Of a stretch of DNA of 64,000 nt, positions 34,365 through 46,129 are shown in pieces. The stretch lies in NCBI GenBank assembly GCA_001599755.1, contig BCHX01000008.1, forward strand, positions 496,001-560,000. Reading direction: 5' to 3'. The notes beneath the pieces were generated by a model. It saw only the letters and a list, made by a program, of their open reading frames with translations, was not told the origin of the DNA and searched no databases. How positions within the stretch are numbered: the stretch's first letter is position 1; each line of letters begins with the position of its first letter. Made by a program: the position numbers and the translations under genes. The stretch is from Gliomastix tumulicola. Taxonomy: Eukaryota > Ascomycota > Sordariomycetes > Hypocreales > Bionectriaceae.

Positions 34365-36094
34365 TGTGAGGTCGAGTTTTCACGATGGATGGTCGACGAA
34401 CGGCTTGGCACTCAGGAACACACGATTCTCTGGAGGGTAGCAGTGCTTCATTTAAGCTCCTCGGTTCTCGGATCATCTCCAACTTTGAATTGATTTAGGC
34501 ACAATTACCCCGCAGAGAATGCACAACTTTCGGTTCGTCATTGCGTGATCTCGGTAGATGATGGGCGGTGATCATGTTGATTTTAGCCGGTGAAGGCTGC
34601 TGATTGGGACGCTAATGGGGAGTGGTACTGGGCCATCAATTGACGGTTCTAGAGCTTCTGATTTTGCAAGGAGGTTGACTAAACCCGGTCAAACGGCTAG
34701 CCATGAGACTTCATGCACTCTAACCGCTTTGTTATGTTCGTTATGATGGAGGCGCTCCAGCTCTGACAGAATCAGCAATTAGCCGGGAACCATGGGAGAG
34801 AAGGATGACCATCGCCAGAGAAACACATCACTGCCACTGTCACAATCCGCTGCCAAGTGGAAGAACGCGAATCCAATTGTACCTTGGACCCGTGAATAGA
34901 CGAGGTATTAGGCAGATTGAAACGCCGACTTCTTTGTCTGGGGCTGTGGACAGGCAGCTTGGTTATGCCGAGCCGGTGTACCAGGTTGCCTTTGTAGATT
35001 GTGACAGTAAGATCATAACAGACATTGCGTAGCCTATCTTATAGGACGTGCGTATGTGTTCATCCATGGACAAGCACAGGTGAGCGCCATCAGTTAGCAA
35101 GTACAGTCTCGCTACAGTAAGATGCAGCCAGCAGTTATCCAGGGCACCGTTGACAGCAAGATTTCGACTGGCAGCGCGGCAACCAAATTTATCCCTATGC
35201 AACCAATTTTTATAAGAGAGAATCTTGGCAGAATGTCCTGTCTTGAGGTCGAGGTGTGCCATGATTGTATGATTCTTCCTCTTTACGGCGGTCAGACATA
35301 TCACAGTTGTCCAACCGCAAGACTTACCTTCCTGTTCACATTAAAGATCGGTTTCCTCTACCATGACACTCTAAGTGTTAAGCTCGATTGGTTTCCTTCA
35401 TGCCTGCTAGTAGTAATAAATGCATGGTATGCATGATCTTAAGTAATTGGCAACTAAGACCCAGTGGTCTGTCCGCCTGGATGCACTCCGCCCCCAACTT
35501 TACAGCAGTCTTTTCTTTAGGATCTCTAGTATTAAAAAAATGTAAATCTTCTTTATTTGATATAAGCTTGCAAAGATTGATCATCTGGGCAAGGGTCAAG
35601 CGCCTTCGTTTGCAAATGGAATGATCGGGGCTGCTACTATACTGTGCACAGACATGGTTGGTCACCAAGTCTCGGTAAGAATTAAGCGTATCGCGTAGCT
35701 CCTGCAAGGGATGGGTAAGATGAGGGCGAATTAATAGTGAAGGACATCAATTCCTAATCAGCGTGCCGTTTATCCGGACTGAGTGCGGTTGCCTGCTCGC
35801 ATTTGGACGCAGGTAAGACGCTAATGCACCTGGAGCGGCCATGATCGCCCAGGCATGGAAGAGGCACGGTTCTAGCTAGCTTCCCCATTCAGCGAACCCC
35901 TCAAAGGTACCCTGGCTTTTGTGAGGCCACCAACGTTGACGAGGCAGACATCGCCACTGCATCCTGCGCCCGACTGATCTGTCGGGTTGCACAAGGGCTC
36001 TCGTATAAAGCACGACTCGTTATAGATATGCTCGTGATATACCACCATTGGGACACCCCGTGTCTCACTACTAGTCACCGAACCTCATCTCATC
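34365..36094. other. AT-rich intergenic region
   Basis: A 1.7-kb divergent promoter region. A 109-codon minus-strand frame (35707-35378) is the longest frame but lacks any domain and has poor support. A TATAAAG box for the next gene is at 36004-36010. Confidence 0.55.
36004..36010 (+). promoter_or_regulatory. TATA box of PAF-acetylhydrolase-like gene
   Basis: TATAAAG 85-91 bp before the ATG at 36095, a normal spacing for fungal promoters. Confidence 0.55.
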
Positions 36095-37198
36095 ATGAAG
36101 CTGTCTACAAATTGGGCTGTGCTAGCCCTCCAGGTGTGCCTTGCAAGACATGCACTTGCTGAGCCCATTCCCGCACCATCCGGGAAGTACAACGTCGGTG
36201 TACGCCGACACGTGATCGACTTCATCAATAAAGACGATCCGACGTCCCCCAACAACGTGTCGACAGAATACCTGGCGACGCTCTACTATCCAACTCTTGA
36301 CGAGCCGGGGCCAGCGGTCCCGTACCTCGAACCCGAGCTTGCGCAGCTATATGCAGACGTCTGGGAGTTCAACATCAGCCACCTGACCGCAACATTCCGC
36401 CATAATGCCTCTTTTCTGCATAAGCCAACCGGACCTACGCTTCTCTTTGGTCCCGGCGGCTGGGGACCACCGACAGACGGCTACGGGATCCTGTTGTCAG
36501 AGCTCGCGTCTCAAGGATACGTCATTGCTGCCATAGACCATGTTTACGAGCAGCCTTTCCTCCGCTTCCCCAACGGCACCGGCGTCTACGGGCTGCCGCT
36601 GGATTTCCCTGCCGAAGTTCCCTTTGCCGAGGCGCTGCATGAGGTGCGTGTCCGTGAGCAGCTTCACTTCATCAAGCACCTCCCGAAGCTGGCGGCAAAA
36701 TGGGGAGCCCCATTCAGGACGCACCGCGTTGGGACCTTTGGCCACTCCCTCGGCGGATCTGTTGCTCTCACGTTGGCGCTGGAGAGCGACAAAGTAGCAG
36801 CAGCGATCAACCTAGACGGCACGAATTGGAACAAGCTGAACAGCAGCGCGGAGGAGGGCGACCTTGAATCGACACCCTCGCTCATCCTGGGCTTCGACCA
36901 GCACACGGACTCGACCGACCGCACCTGGAACAACTTTGCAAAGTGGCAGACGGGATGGTGGCGTCTTCTCACCGTGGACGGCACGGAGCATCTTGACTGG
37001 AGCGATGCTACGTTCTGGAAGAAATGGGGAGCGACACGGCCGATGGGACCGATTGATGGGCGGCGGATGGCTAATATCACGAGCGCGTATGTGAGGGCAT
37101 TCTTCGACGATAAGCTGCTCGGCAAGGAGACGTCTCTGCTTGACGGGGACTCGGAGGAGTGGCCGGAGGTGAACTACATCAACGGCGGTCCAAAGTGA
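36095..37198 (+). CDS. Secreted alpha/beta hydrolase, PAF-acetylhydrolase-like
   Basis: A single exon of 367 residues with a signal peptide ending near HALAEPIPAP. The fold of platelet-activating-factor acetylhydrolases is visible: a long strand LLFGPGGWGPPTDGYGILLSEL leading to the oxyanion region, the nucleophile elbow FGHSLGG (Ser218), the Asp in INLDGT (Asp241) and the His in GTEHLDWSD (His299). Sequons NVS, NIS, NAS, NGT and NIT suggest glycosylation. It is likely a secreted lipase or esterase for short-chain or oxidised phospholipids. The stop codon lies inside a GTGA tetranucleotide repeat. The pectate lyase converges from 146 bp downstream. Confidence 0.87.
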   Translation: MKLSTNWAVLALQVCLARHALAEPIPAPSGKYNVGVRRHVIDFINKDDPTSPNNVSTEYLATLYYPTLDEPGPAVPYLEPELAQLYADVWEFNISHLTATFRHNASFLHKPTGPTLLFGPGGWGPPTDGYGILLSELASQGYVIAAIDHVYEQPFLRFPNGTGVYGLPLDFPAEVPFAEALHEVRVREQLHFIKHLPKLAAKWGAPFRTHRVGTFGHSLGGSVALTLALESDKVAAAINLDGTNWNKLNSSAEEGDLESTPSLILGFDQHTDSTDRTWNNFAKWQTGWWRLLTVDGTEHLDWSDATFWKKWGATRPMGPIDGRRMANITSAYVRAFFDDKLLGKETSLLDGDSEEWPEVNYINGGPK

Positions 37199-37213
37199 GT
37201 GAGTGAGTGAGTG
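37195..37213. repeat. Tetranucleotide microsatellite (GTGA)~5 spanning a stop codon
   Basis: The repeat begins one base before the TGA stop at 37196-37198. Because TGA recurs in every frame of this repeat, length changes would alter at most a few C-terminal residues. Confidence 0.9.
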
Positions 37214-37343
37214 CAAGGGTTTTTAAAATGCACAACGCAAAGGAGTGTCCATGACTAGATAGTTTGCTATCAAAGAAGGACGCTATGAGCTTCTTCAATC
37301 TGTGTTCTTTCTTTGACCCTGATAAACACTAGCTAGGCCGGCC

Positions 37344-38939
37344 TCACACCAGGGAGTTGACGTAGTTCTCCAAGTTTGCGTACCCGTTGCTGGCAATCTT
37401 CATCCCATCACTCGCATCGTTCGGGTTCAGCCCGTTCGCAGACTCCCACGCGTCAGGGATACCGTCACCATCCGAGTCGACAGGAGCAGTGCCGCCCGCG
37501 ATAGTACCAGGGCCACCGACACTGGCCTCATCCGTGATGAGGGCGCCCTTGGTACCCCAGGAACGGACCTCGGCGACAAGCGCAGTATCGACACTATCAC
37601 GCTTCTTGGAAGCACCGGCGCCGTTCAGAACGACGTCGACGGCTTCGGGGGCGGTGTAGAGCTTCGCGGGAGCTGGGTATGGGAATGGCGATGACTGGAA
37701 CTTGATATCGGAGTAGCATGTGGCGCTTTCACACAGTGGTGAGCCGTTGAGGACGCCGTTGCGGTCTGAGTCGTAGTAGTTGTTCTTGACGTCTGTCAAA
37801 TTTAAATCGTCAGTCAGCCAATACCAACGCAAAGGTAAAGGAATGAACAGGAGAAGATAGCTAGTAACAACATACAGGCCGCAAAGTTCTGGTTTCCACG
37901 AGTGAAAGCAGTGACGCTCGTGCTGGGGCCAGAGATGTAGTAGTTGTTGATGATGTTGGCACTGCTGGCCGCCGAGCTATCACCGGCGATGTAACCGCCG
38001 CCTCTGCCCCAGTTGTACACGACCTGAATTTCTATCCGTTAGAATTATCCAGTCGTAGGGAATGGGAGAGGGCTCACGTTGTTCTGGAAATCGTTGACGC
38101 CCTTGACCTTGGGGTTTCGCGTGTTGTTGTCAACATAGAGGTTTCTGAACAGGCTGATGCCTCCAGGGGTCTCCATCAAGCCGCCGCAAGAGTGTGTCTC
38201 GAGCCCCTGGGAAATGATGGTGTTTTGAACCGTGACATTCTGCGCGTCTCCCGAGATACTGAAGGTCTCATCCCGGCCCCACGAGACGGAGACATGGTCG
38301 AAGATCATGCGGTTGCCCGAGGCAATAGTGATGGCATCTTTGCCCGAGCTGCCGCCCTTGCCCATGCGGATACGAATGTAGCGCACAATAGAGTCATTGG
38401 CGTCCGACCAGGACCATCCGTCGCCGTAGACCGTGATTCCCTGAGTCGCAGAATGTCAGAGCTGCTGATCACCCTAAAATCACGCCATGCCTCTACTGCA
38501 AAAACGCGAGACATTGCGATAAAGGGAACTTACATCTCCAGGCGCGGTCTGGCCAGCGATGTAAACGTTGGACTTGACCACAATACGGGACGAAATCTTG
38601 ATGAGACCGCCGACGGTAAAAACAACAATCCGGTTCGACGCGGAGACAGCATCGCGAAGAGAACCCGCGCCAGAGTCACTGTCATGATGTTAGCCGCTTC
38701 AAATGATATCCAACTGCCATTATGATTTTCTCGTCCTTTCGATGAAAGTCGCCGAAGCCACCCGTCGAGGAGGGATGGAGAACGGAATGAATGGCTTACT
38801 TCAAGTTCGTCACCTTGTAGACCGTGCCTTTGCGCCCGCCAGATGCATCTCTGCCCAGACCTTCAGCCCCAGGGAAGGCCAGCTGCTGACTCCCCACGGC
38901 ACTGAGAAGCAGCGTCAAGAACGACAGGGAGAACCTCAT
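37344..38939 (-). CDS. Secreted pectate lyase, PL1-like
   Basis: Five exons (38939-38800, 38678-38534, 38440-38078, 38023-37876, 37792-37344) give 414 residues, all in phase. The signal peptide is MRFSLSFLTLLLSAVGS, followed directly by the mature start QQLAFPGAEGLGRDASGGRKG, which is characteristic of this lyase type. Right-handed beta-helix features include DSGAGSLRDAV, KSNVYIAGQTAPG, FDHVSVSWGRDE and NLYVDNNTRNPK. A short tail with VDSDGDGIPDAWE, a calcium-binding-like loop, and GYANLENYVNSL ends the protein. It should cleave homogalacturonan by beta-elimination, with Ca2+. A TATAAAA box is at 39077-39071. Confidence 0.9.
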
Positions 38940-39011
38940 TTTGGACAGGAGTGCAAGCAGCTGCGTAGTTAGTTGTCAGCTATTTGTCAGGGTCGATCCC
39001 ACCGAACAAAG

Positions 39012-39040
39012 AAACAAACAAACAAACAAACAAACAAACA
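39012..39040. repeat. Microsatellite (AAAC)7
   Basis: About seven perfect AAAC units, read on the plus strand. It is located 73-101 nt upstream of the pectate lyase ATG and downstream of its TATA box, so probably in the 5' leader of that mRNA. Confidence 0.9.
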
Positions 39041-39070
39041 GATCTTAAGAATGGCAGCCGCTAGTGGCGC

Positions 39071-39077
39071 TTTTATA
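39071..39077 (-). promoter_or_regulatory. TATA box of pectate lyase gene
   Basis: TATAAAA on the minus strand about 135 bp upstream of the ATG at 38939. Confidence 0.5.
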
Positions 39078-40419
39078 GCCTCACGTTCGTGCCTGGTGGT
39101 AGGACCTCCTGTTGTTTCACGGCCCAAGTCTCGTTGCAATTATGCACCGATTGGTGGGAAACGATCTGCTGTCTGCTTTGGGCACGGAACGTGCTGCCGG
39201 GCCTTCGGATATATCGAAGTGCTCTGTGTGGGGAAGAGCTGAAACGAATCTGATTAAACCTCGACTGGTGTCATGAATGCACAGTATCGAGTAGACATTT
39301 CAGGTAGAGGGCAGAGATCAAGTAAAAGGTCGCGATGACTGAGTAGAGATCGGAGCTTCAGCATCACTTTCGGTAATGCCACCGTGCCTCAGACGGCTAC
39401 TGACCGTCGGGTATTTCCGTGGTGTTTCGAATGCACAATGACGGCACTTTACTCCCTGTTTCACGGGTTTCATCTACGCCAGGGGCAGCTCGTTTGTGCC
39501 TTCGGAAATATTGCAGCCGCTGACTACTTCCTCTTTCGGGGCCTCATCACCCCTGCTGGCCCGTATCCAGAGTGGACGGAGTGTGTGGCGCCGCTGGATG
39601 ATTGTTCTATTGGCAAGACGTCGTTCTAGAGTGGCCCATCTACATTCCCGAGAGACTTCATCCGTCTGCCGATGCTTGATCTCGGCAAGTCATTCTCGAC
39701 GCAGTACTCGTCAAAACAGGCCCTTGAAGGACATTTCCCCCTCCTTACACTCCCGCGTGGCGTTGGGGACAGGAAATTCGGACCGAGGCCCATGCCGTTG
39801 CACCTCAGGTTCGTTGGGTAGTCTATCTTCTCAAGGGCAAGCTCGATTTTGCAGCTCGAGTCTTAGCTGTAGTCGATCTCATCAATCTCAAGGTTGGAGA
39901 TGTGACTAGTCGTCAGGTGCAGCGACTAGGGACAGGACAGCTTTGAGGACGCGGTTTCTGGCCTCTGAATTTGCCCTTAGCCCAGTCGTAGCTGGCAGTA
40001 GTTATTTTCGTAGGTCGGTTAGACGAGCATCGACTAATACCTTACACGAAGAACACCAGCCTTGGTGATTATGGCGAGAGCATCCTTAGTCTAGGCATCG
40101 TTCACATGAGAGCGCGAGCAATTACCAGACTCCTCGGCCGACAAAGTCCGCTTGTTGCCGTAGGTGCACTGACGTGGAATTCACAGATCAAATGCCTGGA
40201 CATGATGTAGTCGAGACCCGACCGTTCGAGGCCTGACTGACTATTGGGCCAAGAGTTTTAGACTCACTCACCGAGTGACCGCTACGCTGCCATCAGTCTT
40301 GACGACGATCTCTCCACTATACCCCTCTTCTCCTTCACCTCAAAACTCTCAGCTTGTTCTCACAATCAGCCAAAAGCAACGCTGAGGAATCCATCTCACC
40401 CAAGCTGCTTACTTCAACC

Positions 40420-42060
40420 ATGAGTGAACCAAAAACCCTCGCCCAGCGGCTGGCCTCGCACACGCACGACCGAGATGACGTCCTCAGCGCCATGCACGGG
40501 GAAAAACTGCCAGAGCACCTAGGATACCCACTCATGAAAATCGCCGTCATCTGTGGCATCCTTCGCTCGACATCCTTTGCCGAGGGTGAAGCTGCGGTCC
40601 TCCACGGCCTACCAGGGCATCCAGAGTTCACTCGTGCTCTCAACGCCCGCACCATCATGAGCAACCGGGTCCCGGACATGGAACCCGAGACGCGTCCGGA
40701 GGAGCTGCCGTATTGCATATGGTACCCCGACGTCGCCTCTGAGGATACTTACCGCCTGCTAGCAAGGAGGTACACTCGCATGCGGTATCAGGTTGCCCGG
40801 GCGTGTGCCGTGGCTGGATACATCGATCTATTTCTTGAGCTGGAGGATGTCCTACCAGAGGTCGCCGTCGCCGAGGAGGCTCGCGCGGCAGGAAGCACCG
40901 TCATTTTTGATCACATCATGGCCCAGCCTGTCCGGTACAAAGTGTTTGATGACTACTATCGGACAATCGACCTCGAGAGCCCTCGAGCTGCGCCCCTTAA
41001 TGGCGACACGTGCGTGTTGTTCGTCCTACAAAACCAGAAGCAAGGATTCGGAGAACCAACCGACCCAGACGACATGACGGCCATGTGGGAGACTACGGGC
41101 TTCGATGAGATGATGTACAACATAACCGAAGACCAAAGCATCAAAGACTATTTCCCTCTCACTAACGAGGGACTAGTCTTGTCGTCGGCAGACCTGATGC
41201 TCGATCTGCTCACCTCGCCTCTGCCCGCCGATCTCCCAGCCGGCAACAAGGATCTACTGTTACTTGCAGCGGCTTACTACGGCAACATCGAACGCTACAT
41301 ACGTCTGCGCCGACCTAAACCGCTTGATGGCGAGGTCAATTGCATCATTCGCGGCATCTATCACAACGGCATCTTCGCCCTCTTTTGGGGGAAACAGAGC
41401 AACCCACCCGAGGGCGAGCCCTTCCACCTGCCCCATTGGGAGGCCATTCAGCAAGCCATTACGGCACGACACATCATGAACAATGACATCTCCCGCGCCA
41501 TGGCCTCCAAGGACGACAAGAGATCCCTCCCGTATGTGATCTGGTACCCTCAGCGGGCCCGACCCAGCACGTACAGAGCGCTCGCCGATACGGTCCCAGC
41601 GATGAGGGAAGCCTGCGTCCGAGCGGCTATTTATATCGGGGATGTTCCCCTCTTTGACGAACTCATGGCTCGGCCCGGGACGTTGCCAAGCGCGTTCCTC
41701 GAGGCCGAGGCGAAGGAGAGCCGCGATCCGCACTTTCTCTCCGCGGTACGGTCTCGAGCGGAGGAGTTGGGGATCGACATGAAGGAGGCGAACGGCAGCG
41801 AGCAATACGTCAACCCTTGGAAGCTGTACTCCGTGAGAGGGCCGATTCACATGGGTCCCGCTACCACTTCCGGGGTGATACCGCGAGATCCGCATGCAAA
41901 CATGATTTCTGGCGCATTCTGGGATTGGGACGCGATGCTGAACGGATCAAAGGCCGATGTTTCGAGCCTGGAGCTGTTCCTTATGGCTCCTGAGTCATGG
42001 AGGCCGCTGAAGACGGGTGATACGGAGTTGGACTACGAGAGGTGGCCGTCCAGCTGGTAG
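40420..42060 (+). CDS. Hypothetical protein with internal duplication
   Basis: A single exon. The ATG at 40420, in a good context (CAACCATGAG), gives 546 residues; an upstream in-frame ATG at 40354 would add 22. I do not recognise a domain. Two ~85-residue segments resemble each other: the first has ALNARTIMSNR, then LPYCIWYPDVASEDTYRLLA and a helix ending DLFLEL; the second has AITARHIMNND, LPYVIWYPQRARPSTYRALA and a helix ending PLFDEL. Each is preceded by a helical stretch (VICGILRS... and IIRGIYHNGIF...). The pattern suggests an old tandem duplication of a helical module, perhaps ankyrin-like. There is no signal peptide or membrane helix. It sits next to the FAD monooxygenase cluster but may be unrelated. 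Confidence 0.75.
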   Translation: MSEPKTLAQRLASHTHDRDDVLSAMHGEKLPEHLGYPLMKIAVICGILRSTSFAEGEAAVLHGLPGHPEFTRALNARTIMSNRVPDMEPETRPEELPYCIWYPDVASEDTYRLLARRYTRMRYQVARACAVAGYIDLFLELEDVLPEVAVAEEARAAGSTVIFDHIMAQPVRYKVFDDYYRTIDLESPRAAPLNGDTCVLFVLQNQKQGFGEPTDPDDMTAMWETTGFDEMMYNITEDQSIKDYFPLTNEGLVLSSADLMLDLLTSPLPADLPAGNKDLLLLAAAYYGNIERYIRLRRPKPLDGEVNCIIRGIYHNGIFALFWGKQSNPPEGEPFHLPHWEAIQQAITARHIMNNDISRAMASKDDKRSLPYVIWYPQRARPSTYRALADTVPAMREACVRAAIYIGDVPLFDELMARPGTLPSAFLEAEAKESRDPHFLSAVRSRAEELGIDMKEANGSEQYVNPWKLYSVRGPIHMGPATTSGVIPRDPHANMISGAFWDWDAMLNGSKADVSSLELFLMAPESWRPLKTGDTELDYERWPSSW

Positions 42061-42492
42061 AGGACGTGCATGTTTCAGTGCAACGGTGTGCTGGTCGATG
42101 GGATACATCTGGCGAGGTACCACGTCGTGTAGCTGTGGGTTGCAGTAATTTCTTCGCAGCCTCAACTCCCCCGGGAGACTTGGATACTCCAATTTAACAG
42201 CTATAGTGACGTCTTATCATATGTGTTTTAATAACTCTATGTCATCTTGTCGTCTCACGCCCAAAGCACAGGCGGCCCGTCCATGACAGAAATATTCTTT
42301 GTCTTCCAGTAACGTTGCCATCTCCATCTCCATCCAGTCAAGCTGAAGAGGAACGGCTCTCAACCCATAGGGTCTTGAGACAAGACCAAGAAGTCCTGCC
42401 GATGTGGCGATAGAGGTGTTCTGGCAAGTATTGCTCTATTCACAGGTGACGTCTCTCTAACTCTACGTGACAGGAACTCATTATCTAGTTAA
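42061..42492. other. Intergenic between convergent genes
   Basis: AT-rich 3' sequence of both neighbours; no gene or repeat seen. Confidence 0.6.
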
Positions 42493-44042
42493 CTATAGCC
42501 TCGCTGAAACAAATTCTGGCGCCTTCGATGCCTGGTTCTTCTTCTCTATAGCCTTTTGGAATACCTTCTCGACCTTTACATCGCGCGCGTTAGCAGGATT
42601 ACGTATAAAGCACGCGCGAAAGGGTCAGCTAAACATACCTCGTAGTAGTACATCCAAGTACTTCTCTCGCCCCAGAGTCCCAGAACACGCTGGGCGATCT
42701 CGTCGTCTGGGTCAAGCGTCTTTCCCGCTAGACTGTTGTTGACGGCGGCAAACCCGTCCAAAACGTCATAAAGGTCCTTGTAGTGCGGCGATCGAACCTC
42801 ATCAAACAGCCGCAGCGCCTCTTGAAGCGGCCTGCTGGACTTCCACGCCCAGTCGATGGCACTTGACAGCACGTAGGCATCCTCGAGCGCAAATCCAGCT
42901 CCTGCGCCAAAGGCACCGGATAGTGGGTGCGAAGCATCGCCGATAAGCGCAACAGACGACTCGAGGCTTATGGCGCTTTCAAGACGTGGTCCGGCGAAGT
43001 AGTCGTATTGCTCGACATACTTGACCAGCTTGAACAGCTCCTGAACAGGCTGACAAAACTCGGAGAAGGACTCCAGGAAGTGCTGGACACTCGCCGGTTT
43101 GCCCCAGCTGGTTCGCTGCTCGCCCCCGGGCTCCTTGATGGAGCAGGTAATCTCCCAGTCGTTGCCGCCCAGAGGGCACGTGTACACCCATTTTCCGTTT
43201 GTCCCGTGCCAGAAGATGACGTCTCGAGGGAGGCCGTTGATTTTGCTGACATCAGAGGATCTCACCAGAGTACGGTAGGCCGTCGAACCAGTGTACTGAA
43301 TCCCGTGAGATGGGAACGCATGTTGACGCACCGCCTTGCAATATAAACCCCTCATTAGCCATTATATATATATTACGCCTTGTTCGGCTTCATGTTGCGC
43401 AATGGTGTTGTTTGGGTATACTTACCGACCGAATGCCGTCAGCACCAATAAGAAGATCAACCTCGGTGACAAAGCCGTCTTCAAAAGCGATCGATAGGGC
43501 TCCCGAGTCGAGATGAGTGATCTTCGTTAGCTTCTTCCCTACAAATACTTTTGTCTGGCTGACTTTCCGGAGAAGCGCGTTTTGTAAGTTGGCCCTGTGC
43601 GTTCTGCAGCCTTCCTGGTGTGGCGCCAGACGATCATTGGTGTCGATAGTTCTGGCTAGGAGATGGCCAGTGCGCCCGTTTCTAGTTTTCTTCCCGTAAG
43701 CTTCTTTCAACAGCATCCTCATATTGTCACCGCCAGGCAAAGCCAAGCTTCTCGTTCCTCCTTATTGACTTACCGATGCGAGGTTCGGTGCCCTTCAGCC
43801 GGTCTGAAGATGTCGTCCGCTTTGATATGGTGAGACACACCGAGTCTCTCCAGAATCCTCCACGTGTTTGGCTGCAAGGTGAGGCCGTTGCCGATCTCAC
43901 TAATCTCGGGCTTCTTCTCGTACAGTGCCCAGTCAATATACGGCAGCTCGGACAGAGCAATGGCAGCGGCGAGACCAGCAGGGCCGCCGCCGATGATGGC
44001 GACCCTGATTTGTGCCCTCTTTCCCGATTCATTCGCCATCAT
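42493..44042 (-). CDS. FAD-dependent monooxygenase, salicylate hydroxylase-like (first copy)
   Basis: Four exons (44042-43774, 43681-43426, 43334-42639, 42573-42493) give 433 residues. The start could also be the second Met at 44039. The FAD-binding GxGxxG is in VAIIGGGPAGLAAA near residue 15. The DG motif region reads LLIGADGIRSAVRQ, with the exon 2/3 junction inside it. The second FAD block is VALIGDASHPLSGAFGAGAGFALEDAY. Exon 4 carries a short Lys-rich tail. The second exon boundary (acceptor AACTAG) is chosen because it restores HRNGRTGHLL; another acceptor would add residues. Family members hydroxylate salicylate or similar aromatics using NAD(P)H and O2. It lies in tandem behind a second monooxygenase. 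Confidence 0.83.
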
Positions 44043-44606
44043 GTATTTACTTACTCACTGCAGAAAACTAAGAGATAATAGGACAAAGTATCAGTCTTCT
44101 GCTCACGTCGGTCCTATATGTCTGGCCGCGCCCCTGCCATCGGATCTATGCTCGCTTGTCGCGTCCAACAGCCAAGAAGCGCCATTAACAATCTTGACTG
44201 ATTGAGGCTCAACCCATCGGCTCGCCGGTGGGATGCCAAATGACGATCAAGTTGCCCAATATTCGCCATGGATTGCACCATCGCCGTCCCTCGCTGTCGG
44301 GTGGCGCGGCTAGATAGGGCCAACAGTCTGGCACTGTCATTGCCGTGCTAATGCCGTTAGAGTCGATAGCCCAAGCATCGCGCAGCCGGGAGCCGTCTTA
44401 GCTTGTCGGTTTTCCCAACGTCGTCGGTCTGCCGGTGAAAGATGCCAAGGATGTTGGAGGCATGACTCTGCGCTTGAAGACGAGGCCAGTGTCCCTGACT
44501 CACGACATCCACACTCGTACGACTTATACACGGAAATTAGCCACTCAGAGAACATCAGATTCTAATTATTAGCTTAGCATATGTAGAAATATGGGCATGC
44601 AGACCC
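44043..44606. other. Intergenic between tandem monooxygenase genes
   Basis: Promoter of the first monooxygenase and 3' end of the second. No other gene. Confidence 0.6.
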
Positions 44607-46129
44607 TCACAGCTGGGCTCGTGGAGCAGCCTCCTGGGGATAGTCACGATGGCGGTCCCAGCTCATCAGAGCCTTCTGAACCTCGAGCTCGACATCGTGC
44701 TCGGTAAGCCACTGGTTGGACAAGCCCGCCGTCTCCTTCAATCTCGCGACCCATTCCTCCGAGTCGCCGTCTCCGGCTTCGGCCACATACTGCTTGTCCT
44801 GTGCATCAATGGTCATCTGGCGCTCAACGCGCAGCAAGTAAGGCAAGCGTGTCTCCTCAAAGACATGCAGCGCCGCAGGAACGTCGTAGCCCGTAGCAGC
44901 CACCACAGGGCTAGCCTGTGTCCCAGCCCGTCGCCGCGTCCCCTGCAAAGCCCGATACAGCGCCCAGCCGTCACAGAATCCCACGGCCGCCCCAGCCCCA
45001 TACGCCCCAGCCGTGGGATGCGCTGCGTCCCCGATAAACGCCACCCGCCCCTCCCTGGACAGTTGACGCAGCCAGGGCCCCGACTCCAGGGGATAGGCCT
45101 GGATGTCGTCGATTGCGTCGAGGACCCTGCCGATGACGGGATCCCAGTGGTGCCCGTAGAGGCCCCTCAGACGGTCCAGACCGCCGGCGCCGATGGACCT
45201 CTCCCATCTGAGGCTGGCCGCGTACTCGGGCGTCTCTGCGCGGATGATGACCACGCCGTACTGGCCCAGCCCCAGCTCGGAGAGGAAGACGATCTCGCCG
45301 TTCCTGCTCCAGGAGGACGAGTCGTCGTGCAGCTCCGCGATGTGCGCCACGCGTGACTTATCAAACACGCAGCGGTACGCCACGGCGCCGCGATAGCCGA
45401 CCTTGTGCTCGGGCCAGAACTTGCGTCTGATGCCCGAGTAGAGCCCGTCCGCTGCCACGACGAGATCGTAGGATCCTCCAGCCGTAGAGCCGTCGTCGGA
45501 GCGGAGGACGGCCTCGGCGCCCTGCACCTCGATGTCACTGATCCTCGATCCGTACTGGACAGACCCGGCGGGATGGTGCGCCAGCAGAAGCTGGAGCAGC
45601 GGGGCGCGGTGCGTGCGTGCTTGTATGTAGTCTTCCTTCAGGTCCTCGGACGAGTATCTCCGGATGAGGCTCTCGCCTGTCTTCCAGTGGCGCGTCACGT
45701 ACACGGCCTTGTCGGGGGGGCGGTACGCGATGGCGTTGATCTCGTGGGGTGGGACGAGTTTTGTCAGGACCTTCTGGCCTGTGACAGTCAGGCTGATCCA
45801 AGCACCGGCTTCACGCGCAGCTGGTGACTTTTCAAAGGCCGTGACCTGGACGTTGTCGAGCCGTGAGAGGGACAGCACGGCTGCGCTGCCGACGAGACCA
45901 GCACCGACGATTCTGCGCAACGTACTCCGTGAGCGAACATCCCAAGGATCCTGAGGCTGAGTTCTTCACGTGCTGAGATCGGCGTGTGCTCCGGTCTCGC
46001 AACGTGGCCGACGTGGGATGTGGGATGAGTGGGGGAGATGGTTCATAGATGCTGCAATGTAACTCACGCAATCCTCAGAGGCCGCGTTGGCTGGACCGCC
46101 ACCGTGCTTGTTGTGGTCTCGCTTGCCAT
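44607..46129 (-). CDS. FAD-dependent monooxygenase, salicylate hydroxylase-like (second copy)
   Basis: Two exons (46129-46068 and 45912-44607) give 455 residues. The 155-nt intron interrupts the FAD-binding fingerprint, so the large exon alone lacks the true N-terminus. Spliced, it reads RIAIVGAGLVGSAAVLSL near residue 20. YDLVVAADGLYSGIRRKFWP is the DG motif, and VAFIGDAAHPTAGAYGAGAAVGFCDGW is the second FAD block. The C-terminus is charged and extends beyond the fold by ~70 residues. It is clearly related to the first copy but not a recent duplicate, judging by the different intron positions and low residue match. A TATAAAG box lies at 46257-46251, about 125 bp upstream. The UNC93-like gene is divergent. 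Confidence 0.88.

Larger units (their letters stand above)
38940..40419. other. Intergenic with microsatellite and possible gene relic
   Basis: Holds the pectate lyase leader, with an AAAC repeat and a TATA box, and the promoter of the next gene. Around 39770-39946 the plus strand has a 57-codon run with protein-like composition (QVRWVVYLLKGKLDFAARVL) but no start or recognised family; it may be a relic. Confidence 0.5.

Noticed and set aside
35378..35707. 109-codon minus-strand frame in AT-rich DNA
   Set aside because: No recognised motif, weak composition and no splice partners; long chance frames are possible.
39384..39946. Protein-like frames between pectate lyase and the orphan gene
   Set aside because: Short runs in changing frames with stops; perhaps a relic, but no family can be named.
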